A stretch of 64,000 nt of DNA from Serripes groenlandicus (taxonomy: Eukaryota > Mollusca > Bivalvia > Cardiida > Cardiidae), in contig JASEVX010000010.1 of the NCBI GenBank assembly GCA_031761405.1, forward strand, positions 12,105,918 to 12,169,917. The letters run 5' to 3'. Below, piece after piece: positions 33,493-43,034 of this stretch. The notes below the pieces were generated by a model. That model did not search any database. It was not told the origin of the DNA and was given only the letters and a program-made list of their open reading frames with translations. Positions within the stretch are counted from its first letter, which is position 1; each line of letters starts with the position of its first letter. The position numbers and the translations under genes were made by a program.

Positions 33493-33606
33493 AATTGGAC
33501 CAAGTACTAGGCTATGAAATGTGCACTCCATCATGACCGATTTGACTGAACCCAGGACACCTTGTTTCAAATCGCCGATGCTAACCTCTCGGCCCCGGCG
33601 GATTCT
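33493..33606 (-). mobile_element. SINE-D fragment with tRNA-like head
   Basis: On the minus strand: GGGGCCGAGAGGTTAGCATC, GTGTCCTGGGTTCAGTC, GATGGAGTGCACATTTC and CCTAGTACTTGG. The duplicated partner is at 706-838. Confidence 0.55.
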
Positions 33607-34221
33607 CCCAACATTAAACAAAGAAACATCAAGAAGGGGCTATATTCATGTGAAGGTGAGTCATGCACCCGTGATTTATGTAATTGATATACTTTTTAAC
33701 TTCCGCCTTTTACCTATCAATACAACTGTCTATCTTTGAAAGCAATGTACTAGTTTCTGCTATACGTTGCTCATGTCCATGAATTGTGTAATTTACTGTT
33801 TCATTTCGAAATTTCTTGTTTCTTGTTATTCATGACAATTGTACAAACTGTTACAGCGCCCGACAGTCATTAAAATGACTACTTAATGATAAAAATCATG
33901 CAACAACAGATTTGGATTATTTTGAAAAATAAATGGCAATCAATACTGAGATAGTTCGTTAAGGGCTGTTTCACCTGACTCTGTATCATTTGTAAAAAGA
34001 AATCAATATTGTCATTGGTACTGAGACGGTTTTTTTTCATATTCATGAAATAAAATAGTAATAGACCAACTAGTAAGACACATTTCAATTGTGATTCCTT
34101 TTACTCAGCTCAAATATTTAGGAATTCCAAAGGTCTTAAATAATACATCGTCACTGTCGCACCAATAACCTGTTCCAAATGAGAAAATGTGTCATTTGAT
34201 TGGTGATTGCTTAGATTTATT

Positions 34222-34320
34222 AGGTTGTATTTGGGGTTCTACGCATTATTTCAGATATATGACAACCATATAACCCTTGTTCATGATCCTTTGGTAAACA
34301 AACCAGTACTTGGCTAGGCA
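34222..34320 (-). mobile_element. SINE-D 3' fragment
   Basis: GTTCATGATCCTTTGGTAAA followed by CAAACCAGTACTTGGCTAG is the inverted family-D body; a diverged TTTGGGGTTCTACGCATTAT tail precedes it. Confidence 0.5.
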
Positions 34321-34479
34321 TTTTGTGGGTTGGTGACACATCCATGCTTGTTAACACGGATGCCTTTATATGAATTGTGGTTCGCAACTCACTATTGGGG
34401 TTTTTTAAAATGCAATTTCCTAAATGTGGTGCTATTTCTTTCATAAAAAGATAAAAACATGAAATATAACCATACATTA

Positions 34480-34572
34480 TGAGAAGCCTAAATGCATGAG
34501 AAGGTGAACTGGCCGCCGTGATATAACTGAGAAATTGTTAAAAACGGCGTTAAACCCCAATCAATCAATCAC
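34480..34572 (+). mobile_element. SINE-A 3' fragment
   Basis: AGGTGAACTGGCCGCCGTGA, TATAACTGAGAAATTGTTAA, AAACGGCGTTAAACCCCAAT and a CAAT tail: a 5'-truncated SINE-A. Confidence 0.8.
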
Positions 34573-34785
34573 TTCCCATGGGTGGTTTTTAAACACAGAT
34601 TTGATTGTACTTGGATATCAATATGTATCCGACTTTCCATTGTGAGGGCAATGTCTGACTCAGGAGTGCCAAAGTCAATTTTGATTTGAGCTTCAGAAGA
34701 AAAACTGACGTCGGCATGCTAAAGGTCAGACATTTACCTCTATGAGATGCGTATATCGATTTCGGGTATAAATGCCAATACAAGT

Positions 34786-35015
34786 TTAACCCTTTCCCAC
34801 ATATATACACTTTCTGACGTATATGCAGCAGACGACTTTTGAAAACATTGTGACAAAAGGAGAAATTGCCCAAAAACGAGCTTTATCACCTTTTGCCACT
34901 ATGTTTTCAATTCTTTTCAGTAATTTTACTTTTATTTATAGAGAATTTCCATGTTTTTGCATGCTAGTTTTCAAAGTCGTCTGCTGCAGATTTGTTGTAT
35001 GTGGGAAAGGGTTAA
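34786..35015. mobile_element. MITE-1, best copy, TTAA-flanked
   Basis: TTAACCCTTTCCCACATA starts at 34786 and TATGTGGGAAAGGGTTAA ends at 35015, an exact inverse. Subterminal GCAGCAGACGACTTTTGAAA / TTTTCAAAGTCGTCTGCTGC are also inverted. Length 230 bp with an AT-rich centre. TTAA target and CCCTTT ends suggest a piggyBac-like transposase in trans. Several degenerate copies lie across the window. Confidence 0.88.
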
Positions 35016-35099
35016 TTGATGTCAAAACGGAGTTTCATAAAGATCCCAAAGCACTTGACCTTCATTTTCCTTCTTATTATTTCTTTTAAACTTTTCCTT

Positions 35100-35300
35100 T
35101 TATAGACGCATTTCGACGCATCTGCAGCAGGTGACTCTATAAAACATCGTTGCAAAGGGAAAGATTGCTCGTAATGAGCTATATCTCCATTTGCAACAAT
35201 GTTTTCAACTGTAATTGTTCTTCCAATTGAAGCCATTTTCCCAAAGTTGGTTTCTGCAAAGTCGTCTGTTGCAGATATGTCGTATCTGATGGTTAAAGTA
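35100..35300. mobile_element. MITE-1 degenerate copy
   Basis: GACGCATCTGCAGCAGGTGA, AAAGATTGCTCGTAATGAGC, TTGCAACAATGTTTTCAACT and AAGTCGTCTGTTGCAGATA in family order. Ends are decayed (GATGGTTAAAG). Confidence 0.6.
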
Positions 35301-35337
35301 CAAACTCTCTTGGCACAAGATTTTCAACTGGACTCAA

Positions 35338-35619
35338 TAATTGAGCCGTCTCGCGAGAAAACCAAAATTGTGGACTCTGCGTAAAGTATCGACCCGGATC
35401 AGCCTAAGCATGTCGCGCAGGCTAACACGGGAGAGACACTTTTGGCCTCCTGTGGATTTTCTGTTTCTAGAGGAATCATTACTCTATACCTATATCCCCT
35501 TGACACGTAATGGGTTGACCTGGATCAGTCTGAGCGGATTGCGGCAGGCTGATATGGATCGATACATTACGCAGAGTCCAAAATGTTGGTTTTCTTTCTC
35601 GCGGGACGACGGCTTAATT
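35338..35619. mobile_element. MITE-2, full foldback copy
   Basis: ATTGAGCCGTCTCGCGAGAA at the left; TCTCGCGGGACGACGGCTTA at the right. Internal ACTCTGCGTAAAGTATCGAC and GATACATTACGCAGAGTCC are inverted versions of each other. The predicted 98-aa ORF is this element. Confidence 0.85.
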
Positions 35620-35734
35620 GTGCTTTTCAATTTTTAGGGATTTTCAGTAGTATTGCCTAAAAGATTTCAATGTCGTCTGCTGCAGACTTGTTGTTTTTGA
35701 GAACAGGTTAAATAATTAAACTCAGACGCGGCAC

Positions 35735-35875
35735 GACGGACATGGTGGAGTGCCCTTGGAAAAGGCACATTTTCTAGCCTAGTACTGGGTTGTTTACCAA
35801 GGGATCATGAGTAAGTGAACTGTAGCCGTGATATAAGAGAAATAATGTTGAAAACGTCGTAAAACCCGAATAAAA
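35735..35875 (+). mobile_element. SINE-D 3' part
   Basis: GACATGGTGGAGTGCCCTTG, GGCACATTTTCTAGCCTAGT, GGTTGTTTACCAAGGGATCA, GTAGCCGTGATATAAG and GTTGAAAACGTCGTAAAACC. Defines the 3' half of family D, including the module shared with the other SINEs. Confidence 0.7.
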
Positions 35876-36110
35876 AAAAAGAAAGAATTAAAACATTTAT
35901 GATTCTTTTCCACGTGATGAACCCTACACAACGATGTTAACAGCTATATGTATTACGTACAGAGATAAACACGATACATTGGAAACACGTGAACAGCTTG
36001 TTCCATATCACATATCATATTTTACAGTTTGCTCGAAAAGCTATATTTAGCACAATACGCCACGTTAATTAATGCATGTGTATTACATTGTTGCTGTTTA
36101 CGAATATTGA

Positions 36111-36404
36111 GCCGAGCCCCAGTAGCTCAGTCGGTAGCGACGCGGGCTGTAAATCCGGGGGTTGTGAGTTCGAATCCCAGCTCGGCCAACTTTCTTTTGT
36201 TTGACAAAAAGTAAATGACACATGAGTAATTCGTCTTCCACCAATGGGCTAAGTAAGTCTATGTGGAAAAGCAGCCAGTAGCTTGGGAAGATTGTTGTGT
36301 GGAATACTGGTGTGAGAAAACCAGGAAACACATGAGTAGGTGAACTGGCCGCCGTGATATGACTGAGAAATTGTTAAAAACGGCGTTAAACCCCAATCAA
36401 TCAA
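36111..36404 (+). mobile_element. SINE-A, full length, 13-bp target duplication
   Basis: TTACGAATATTGA flanks it at 36098-36110 and 36405-36417. Head: CCCCAGTAGCTCAGTCGGTA (box A) and TTGTGAGTTCGAATCCC (box B). Body: CCAATGGGCTAAGTAAGTCT, AGCAGCCAGTAGCTTGGG. 3' module: TGGCCGCCGTGATATGACTG, AACGGCGTTAAACCCC; tail CAATCAAT. The head has lost tRNA folding, so it is not a tRNA gene. Use this as the family reference. Confidence 0.95.
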
Positions 36405-36461
36405 TTACGAATATTGACCGCTAATGTACAAATCAAAGTAATAATAAATAGACAATACATG

Positions 36462-36742
36462 TCATAATTAACGCCGTTTTCAGTCATACCACGGCGACCA
36501 GTTCATCTACCCATGTGATTCCTGACCTTTCTCACACCAGTAATCCACACAACAGTCTTTCCAAACAACTGGCTGATTTTTACACATAGTCTGTAAGCCC
36601 GTTGGTGGAAGACGCGTGACCGCATGTCGCATTTTCTTTTATCAAACGTCGGAAAGAATGTTAGCCGAGCTGGGATTCGAACTGACAACCCCTGGATTGA
36701 CTGCTCGCGTCGCTACCGATTGAGTTTCTGGTGCTCGGCCAA
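36462..36742 (-). mobile_element. SINE-A, minus strand
   Basis: TTAACGCCGTTTTCAGTCAT, ACCACGGCGACCAGTTC and CAACTGGCTGATTTTTAC are inverted family-A sequence. AGCTGGGATTCGAACTGACA is the inverted box B. It lies 58 bp from the previous copy in opposite orientation, forming an inverted SINE pair. Confidence 0.85.
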
Positions 36743-36918
36743 TACAAGTTTATACAAGTGGGGCAGCAATACTAGAACAGAACGCAAATTTATGTTGACA
36801 CACATATACCTTATATCCAAATCAGATTACATAGTAACAAAATGGTATATACATTTCTTTATTCAGAGCTCTAGATAAGGGGTATTATCCATGTAATCAT
36901 ATTACTTTTTTGTCATTC

Positions 36919-36993
36919 AAATCCTATGTTGTGGGTACTCAAAAGAATCGTCTCAGTGAGACGATTCTTTTGAGCACCCACAACATAGGATTT
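36919..36993. repeat. Near-perfect 75-bp palindrome, 1-base loop
   Basis: AAATCCTATGTTGTGGGTAC and GTGAGACGATTCTTTTGAGC belong to 37-bp arms that differ at one position only, around a single central G. No loop, no target duplication seen, no known family. Confidence 0.95.
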
Positions 36994-37146
36994 GGTGGAG
37001 TAATACGAGAAATATGTGTGGGTAAAGACCTGTTCACTCCCTCTTATCTAGTCCTCTGCTTTATAATCATACGATACTCTGTGAACATACATTATTTAAT
37101 TTCAATTTATATATAATTTTATATATTTATGTTATAATGAAAATCT

Positions 37147-37928
37147 TTACGACTAGATAACCTTAAGGAGATTGCTCTTTGGACCGTAGGTAGGTGCATT
37201 TCATGAGTTGACTGTTTAAATAACGAACCAATCCGTCAATGGAAAGGAAATCTAAGCGCTATGTTATATTCTCCTCATGCGAGCATATCCTATACTCTGT
37301 CCATGATTGCCATCCCCGTCTGAAGCCCCAGTCACACCGATCTCCTGGACTGTCCCGGAACTTCCCGGACTAAAATTCGGCCGATCCGAGGTCAGATCCG
37401 TATTGGATCCGCGATGGGTCCGGATTTATCTGGGACAGTCCGAGACTGTCCAAAATAGTCCTGGAAGGTCCGTCATGGTCCGGGACCGGTTAAAATTGCC
37501 GGGGTCATTCGGGACCGTCCGGGAGGATTTTTCAATCCGGGGTAGTCCGGAACGGTCCATGTAGCGACCGTATTGGCTCCGGGAAGGTCTGTAGTGGTAC
37601 CGTGTTGATCCTGTGCGTCCGGGACAGTCCGGTGTCATCCTTGTTGACACCGTGCTGGATCAGAGATTGTCTGGGTTATTCCGGGACGTTCCGTGGCACT
37701 GCCGTGGTGGTACTGGGGTCAGATCCGTATTAGCTCCGTGTTGATCCATGTTCATCCGTTGTAGTGCCGTGTTAGGTCCGGGCTGGTCCGGGAAAAACGA
37801 TGTTTTGCGACCGTGGAAGGATTCAATTTCACACCGGATCACCCCGGATCAAGATATCTCCTGATGATGGGTGTTCCGTGTTAATCCGGGGTGCTTCGTG
37901 TTTGGTCAAGCTTCGGTGTGACTGTAGC
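37147..37928 (+). repeat. GC-rich TCCGG repeat block, copy 1
   Basis: Shared with 56459-57215 from TTACGACTAGATAACCTTAA to CTTCGGTGTGACTGTAGC. The first 180 bp are ordinary sequence. 37329-37924 is bounded by 11-bp inverted ends CAGTCACACCG / CGGTGTGACTG. It is built of degenerate short motifs such as GGTCCGGGAC, GTCCGTCATGGTCC and CCGTGTTGATCC, unlike anything else in this AT-rich window. The 74-85 aa ORFs on both strands are by-products. Confidence 0.85.
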
Positions 37929-38451
37929 TGAAAACGGAGAGCACATTTTGTTCCGTTTCTAGAAATGCATTCAATATATGAATAGAGCTACTTTTGTATT
38001 CAATAATCAGTGTTGGACACATAGCAATTCAACATATCAAGGCGGAATGCATTATTTCAATATGGAAGTGAGCCCGCTATGCTGCCACATTCAATTATCC
38101 TTATCTAGTCGATATAAAGGTTATCCTATAATTGTGTTTCTATTTCTGAATTTTCTAAAATATCATGTCATTTACGTTGAAACCGTGACACTTTCTAAAA
38201 ATATAAATTGCCTATGACAGCGTTGCCCTTGTTTGTCACGCTGGCCCAAATTTCGGAGAAAGTAGATAACTACTCTCAAATTATTTAATATTCTCGACAC
38301 CGAAACGCGACCGTATTAAAGAACAAACACGATTGAACTTTTAGGGCGATGTCGTGAGTAGGTTTTCAGATAGGGCAATTTGGAAAGACGAACGCGTGTG
38401 AACTTTGAACGGAATGTAATTAGTGTTGCTAAAATATGAGGATATATGTCC
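37929..38451. other. No gene recognised
   Basis: A 79-aa ORF at 37978-38217 has no recognisable features. Confidence 0.4.
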
Positions 38452-38664
38452 TTAACTCTTTCAGCGCCAAAGGCAATATTGAGCTTTTTGCAAACAATGC
38501 AGATTCAGGTGAGTCAGCTCGTAACGAGCTGTTTCACCTGAAATCTGCATTGTTTGGCTGAGAGTTATAAAAATATTCCAAAAATCATATAACATGAAAA
38601 TAGAGTCGTCCGAGTTTGAACATCGAAGAGTCTACTTGAAAAAATTCGGCGCTGAAAGGGTTAA
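38452..38664 (+). mobile_element. TTAA-type MITE-3, copy 2 (intact)
   Basis: TTAACTCTTTCAGCGCC begins at 38452 and GGCGCTGAAAGGGTTAA ends at 38664, so both TTAA are present. The interior is co-linear with copy 1, including the palindrome GTCAGCTCGTAACGAGCTGT. Confidence 0.92.
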
Positions 38665-38910
38665 AGAGAAATGTCTCCCTTTTCCACAACTATGTCAGAA
38701 AATAGTACGGCGTTATAATAATACAGTTTTGGTATGTGGTGAAAATCGGTTTTGCCCTTTGTGTCTTAGACCATTTATTTTGGTCAGTTCCTGGGCCCAG
38801 AAAACTCTGGTACACAGTTTTGAGGAACCAGCCCCATGTGTGATTATAACATGGCCAAGTTGGACCAAGGCGGCTAAGAAAGACAGGCGTGTTTTGTCTT
38901 AGACTGATGA

Positions 38911-39112
38911 ATGAGCCCCGGTAGCTCAGTCGGTAGCCACGCGGGCTGTCAATCCAGGGGTTGTGAGTTCGAATCCCGACTCGGCCAACTTTTCTTTCCG
39001 ACGACTGACAAAAGTCAATTCGACATGCATCATTCGTCTTCCACCAATGAGCCGCCGTGATATAACTGAGAAATTGTTAAAAACGGCGTTAAACTCCAAT
39101 TAATCAATCAAT
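38911..39112 (+). mobile_element. SINE-A with internal deletion
   Basis: The head GCCCCGGTAGCTCAGTCGGT and GTTGTGAGTTCGAATCCCGA are intact. The body jumps from TTCGTCTTCCACCAATGAG straight to CCGCCGTGATATAACTGAGA, deleting about 90 bp; tail CAATTAATCAATCAAT. Confidence 0.9.
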
Positions 39113-39391
39113 AAGACCAAGCAAATGATAACATAATGAATGTTATACTGTTAGCTACGGTTGAGTGGACAGAACAGGTACATGAGCGAATTATATCATT
39201 GCTGAATGAAGGTCATGACCTTTGACCAGTACGGTACATTGAAAATAAAACATCCTTAACCCTTTACACAACATACACGCCTTCTGACGCATCTTCAACA
39301 GACGGCTTTCGAAAACAGTGTTTTACAAAGATGTCAAACTGATCCATTTACATTAGCCAATTTCTCTTTAAGTCCCGAAGTTTTTAACTCT

Positions 39392-39605
39392 TTAACCCTT
39401 TCAGCGCCGAATTGTTTAAAGTAGACTCTTCCACGTTCAAACTCGGACGACTCTATTTTCATGTTATAGGATTTTTGGAATATATTTTATAGCTCACAGC
39501 CAGACAATGCAGATTTCAGGTGAGACAGCTCGTTACGAGCTGACTCACCTGAATCTGCATAGTATGCAAAAAGCTCAATATTGCCTTTGGCGCTGAAAGA
39601 GTTAA
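39392..39605 (-). mobile_element. TTAA-type MITE-3, copy 3 (intact, inverted)
   Basis: TTAACCCTTTCAGCGCC at 39392 and GGCGCTGAAAGAGTTAA to 39605. Orientation is opposite to copies 1 and 2, judged by the asymmetric arm AATTGTTTAAAGTAGACTC. Together with copy 2 it forms an inverted pair 0.7 kb apart. Confidence 0.92.
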
Positions 39606-39626
39606 AGAAATTATACTTTCATTTAA

Positions 39627-42600
39627 GAACAGAACAGAACAGAACATACTCTTTATTACACCCAAGTATACAATATACAATATGGGGTTATAAATACAAT
39701 TAATATGCTTAACAAATGATTCCGGTGTAATGTTAATGTTTATGAATTAAATGTTCAGTTATAAACATGAATACATTTTTGTAGTATCCAAATGTCCAGT
39801 TCATTGCGTTGTGCGTTATGGGGGAAACGCTTGATTGTCGATACACAAACACTCAAATACTATAATCACAAAACTCATAATGTTCAATGAGACACATTCC
39901 ATAGTAAATAGCGTACTACATTGTGCTACGTCGTTGAATAGAGCACGTGCTAATCATGAGTACAGATGTTCAATTTGGCGATTCACGTGACTTCATACTG
40001 ATAATAGTATTGTGCACATTCCATAGTAAAGCATACTTTGGATTAACTCAATGAATACAGCAAAAAACTGGTTCAATATCAATGAACTTAATATTCGCTG
40101 GAATTGTAAAGAGTAGTGACATGTGTTTACAAATACATATCAAGTTCAAATGGATTATATAAACATTCATGCATTTGGTAAGTAAAGGTTAAGTATGATA
40201 ATGGTCGCTATTTAATGATGTATACTTAATGGTAGAATATATAGGAATAACAATTTAAATTTAATGTTTAAATTTTAACGGTTCACTGTGAGCGTTTTCG
40301 GCTAATGCAATCTAGTTACTCGAGTAGAAAATCTGGACATGCGCAGTACACGACACGAGTAACCATTCACGAACGCCTACCCCAGTCTTGTGTTGTTTAC
40401 AAATGGCGGTCTTCTGTGCATCAGCCGTCGCCATCTTGGATCTCGTGTACCCGTCAAATAGTGGGGGTCGCTCGAGTCGAGTAGATTAGTGATTAAGTGC
40501 ATGCGCAGTTCGCTTACTCGATATGTTAGACTTTCAACTCCAGCTACTCTCGTTACGCGAGTAAACAAGTTGAAAACGCTCTGTAAGGTAAGATGAATTT
40601 AAATACAGCCGGTCGGCATTGGTATCTGTTAACGGAAAGATTTTAAAACTACCTTTAGAAATGCGGAAATTGGTTTTAAAACGTGTTCGGAATTTGAACA
40701 AAGTAGTTGTTTAAAGCATAGTTCATTTTCTGTCAGGATAAGATTATTAAGATATAAGTTACGCGGTTGAAAAAAGTATTCACAGCTGAGCAAATAATGG
40801 CGTTCAGAAACGATTTCGTAGCGGTTACATAGAGTACATACTCTTTCTTGGAATAAAAGTACCATTCCAACGTCCGATTTCAATAGGCAGGCAGTTTAAA
40901 ATTTGAGCTTCTGAATTTAAAAAGGAGTAAGCTTTCCTTTAGTGATAATAACTTAGAATATGGTTCAAATTCAAGCGCAGTTTTAAAACTTTGATATGTC
41001 AAGCCCTTATTAGATTGCGTTAGCTGTGCATTCCACGACTGTTTATACTGGTCTACTAGGCATTGCTTTATGTTTTTATGTATTTTTTTTTGTGATTTCA
41101 TGTTGATTTAGCCATAAATCTGTACGTCCGACAGAATTTAAAATATCTTTTATTTTGTTAACCCATTTGTATTCCAAGTTATTTTGATTGAGCATGTATT
41201 TATATATTTGAAATGATAGTTTTTGTTCTTTACATATGAGAAGTCGATTCCAGAAAGCGATCATGTTGCTATATATATTTATAGATAATGGGTTTCTTCC
41301 TAACTCGCCGTAGATCATATACATTGGTGTACTTTTCCTCGCTTTTGTTATTCTTCTAAGAAAGTTATTATGAACCTTTTCTATGATATCAATATTCTCA
41401 AATCCAAATATTTCGGACCCATACGTAAGTATAGGGAGGACTGTGTGGTCAACTAATTTAATAGTCAAATCTATTGGTAGATCTGCATTGCAAGATTTGT
41501 TAAATAGAAGGTACATGGCTTTTGTTGCCTGTTGTACAACATGTTTCCTAGCATTAAGAAAAGAGCCGTTGCTAGAAAACGTAACTCCAAGGTAATGATA
41601 TCGGTCGGTTATTTCAATGTTTTCTTCACCTAATGTAAAATAATAATTGCTGGTGTTTCTCGCGCCAAATATAATTATTTTTGTCTTATTCATATTCACT
41701 TTTAATTTCCACTCATTACAATTATCGTTAAATAAATTAAGTGAATTTTGGAAGTCTATTGGTGAATCAGATACAATAATGGTATCATCCGCATAGAGTA
41801 AAAGCAGAAGTTTAAGCCATATAGTTTCATTTAAGAGATCACCTAACTATATGCCAACGTAACCATTACTTTGCTTTCTGCGCCTGTAAATCATTTAAGT
41901 ATATAGAAAAAAGTATAGTAGAAAGGTTTTCACCTTGTCTAACCCCGCATTCAGACAAAAATTGGGCTGATAAATTGCCATTATGTGAAACACGAGACTT
42001 AATACTGTTATACATGTTAAAGATAACTTTAAACAGCTTTCCATTTATGTCAATTTGTAAATGTTTTGTCCACAGACCAAATCTCCAGATTTTATCAAAT
42101 GCACCGGAAAAATCTATAAAGGCAACGAAGAGTTTCTGTTTTCTTCTTTTTAATATATTTATTAGCGCATGTAGCGTAAATATATGATCAGAGCAAGAAT
42201 AATGTTTTCGGAAACCAGCTTGATTTTCATTAAGAATATTATTTTCCTCTAAAAATGTTGTCAATCTATTATTTAATATTGATGTAAAGAGTTTACCTAA
42301 ACAACTTAAAATAGTTATAGGCCGGTAATTATTAGGGTCTTTGGGGTCCCCCTTATTTTTATAAATTGGAATTATAGTGCCTTCAATCCATGTGTCTGGA
42401 ATAAATCCTGTGTCAAGAACACTATTAAACAGTTTCAAATACAATGGTAATAGTAAACTTTTTGTACTTTTTATATTTTCATTTAAAATATTATCTGTTT
42501 GGCTTGGCGTTTTTGAATTTTGTAAATTCATGATGCATTTATTTATTTCCGATTCTGTGATAGGCATGTTAAGGGGCTCGTTCTAGTTATTTAATTGCTC

Positions 42601-42915
42601 TGTATTTAATTCTAGGTCGTTTTCAATGTATGAATTTGAATTTGCATTTTTAAAATGTTCATAAAATTCGTCTATGGAGGGGGAGGGTGCCTCTTTAGTT
42701 TTAGGTTTTAGGCTATTTAAAAAATTCCAGTATTTCTTAGGATTATTTGTACTAAGACGTCGTAATACTTTTTCATTGTTTTCTTTGTTTTTCATAATAA
42801 AGTAATTCATTGTTCTTTTATATTGTTTACTTGCATTTTTTAATAGTATTTTATTGTCTAGAGAAGGTGTGCGATGATAGGTAAGAAATGATCCGTGTTT
42901 CTGCCTAGATATTTT
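39627..42915 (-). pseudogene. 5'-truncated LINE with dead reverse transcriptase ORF
   Basis: Minus-strand non-LTR polyprotein. Frame 1 (42918-41866) has NPKKYWNFLNSLKPK, then RT motifs GTIIPIYKNKGDPKDPNNYR, QAGFRKHYSCSDHI, motif A VAFIDFSGAFDKIW and motif B GVRQGENLSTILFSIYLNDL. Motif C YADD (41784-41795) is in another frame. The thumb/connection follows (YLGVTFSSNGSF, TYGSEIFG, FLRRITKARKSTPMYMIYGE). The C-terminus has EIGRWNG and a CTLC...H-x4-C knuckle. Lesions: in-frame TAG at 42583-42585, frameshift near 41868, TAG at 41847-41849, a frame change in an A9 run near 41085 and another near 40880. No endonuclease is present, so it was truncated at insertion. The 3' end, near 39627, has AATAAAG and TGTTC repeats. 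A Jockey/CR1-group affinity is likely but unproven. Confidence 0.9.
40286..40585. mobile_element. Foldback element nested in the LINE 3' region
   Basis: GAGCGTTTTCGGCT at the left is mirrored by AAGTTGAAAACGCTC at the right, with further inner partners (TTACTCGAGTAG / CGTTACGCGAGTAA). It contains CATGCGCAGT twice. It sits between the LINE stop region and the LINE 3' end, so it probably inserted into the LINE. Target duplication not resolved. Confidence 0.55.
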
Positions 42916-42958
42916 CAAAGTCGTCTGCTGCAGATTTGTTGTATGTTGGTTAAAGATG
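42912..42958. mobile_element. MITE-1 end fragment at LINE 5' junction
   Basis: TTTTCAAAGTCGTCTGCTGC, AGATTTGTTGTATGTTGG and TTAAAG match the right end of MITE-1 (compare 34969-35015). The LINE 5' truncation point coincides with it, so the LINE probably inserted into a MITE-1 copy. Confidence 0.6.
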
Positions 42959-43034
42959 CATACCCATGATATTTCTAGATAAAGATATGCCTTTGTTAAC
43001 TTATCGAAATGAACAATTCATCCGACATTATTTG

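Larger units (their letters stand above)
32663..33965. repeat. Ancient paralogous block, partner at 1-1090
   Basis: Same order of motifs as the start of the window, with an extra interval of about 250 bp (33100-33450, including a SINE tail) and other indels. It keeps GACTGAGATAGTTCG-like text at its right edge (ACTGAGATAGTTCGTTAAGG). Confidence 0.7.

Noticed and set aside
36111..36188. tRNA gene with box A and box B (also near 38.9, 43.0 and 45.8 kb)
   Set aside because: The head continues into the SINE body and is flanked by a target duplication. Cloverleaf pairing, including the acceptor stem, is not maintained.
37307..37650. Pro/Arg/Ser-rich ORFs on both strands
   Set aside because: They follow from the TCCGG-word composition of a non-coding repeat and are broken in the second copy.
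40377..40568. 63-aa minus ORF
   Set aside because: Falls inside the foldback element nested in the LINE 3' region.
39627..42915. Endogenous retrovirus or LTR element
   Set aside because: No LTRs, protease or integrase. The RT motif order, 5' truncation and AATAAA/simple-repeat 3' end are those of a non-LTR LINE.
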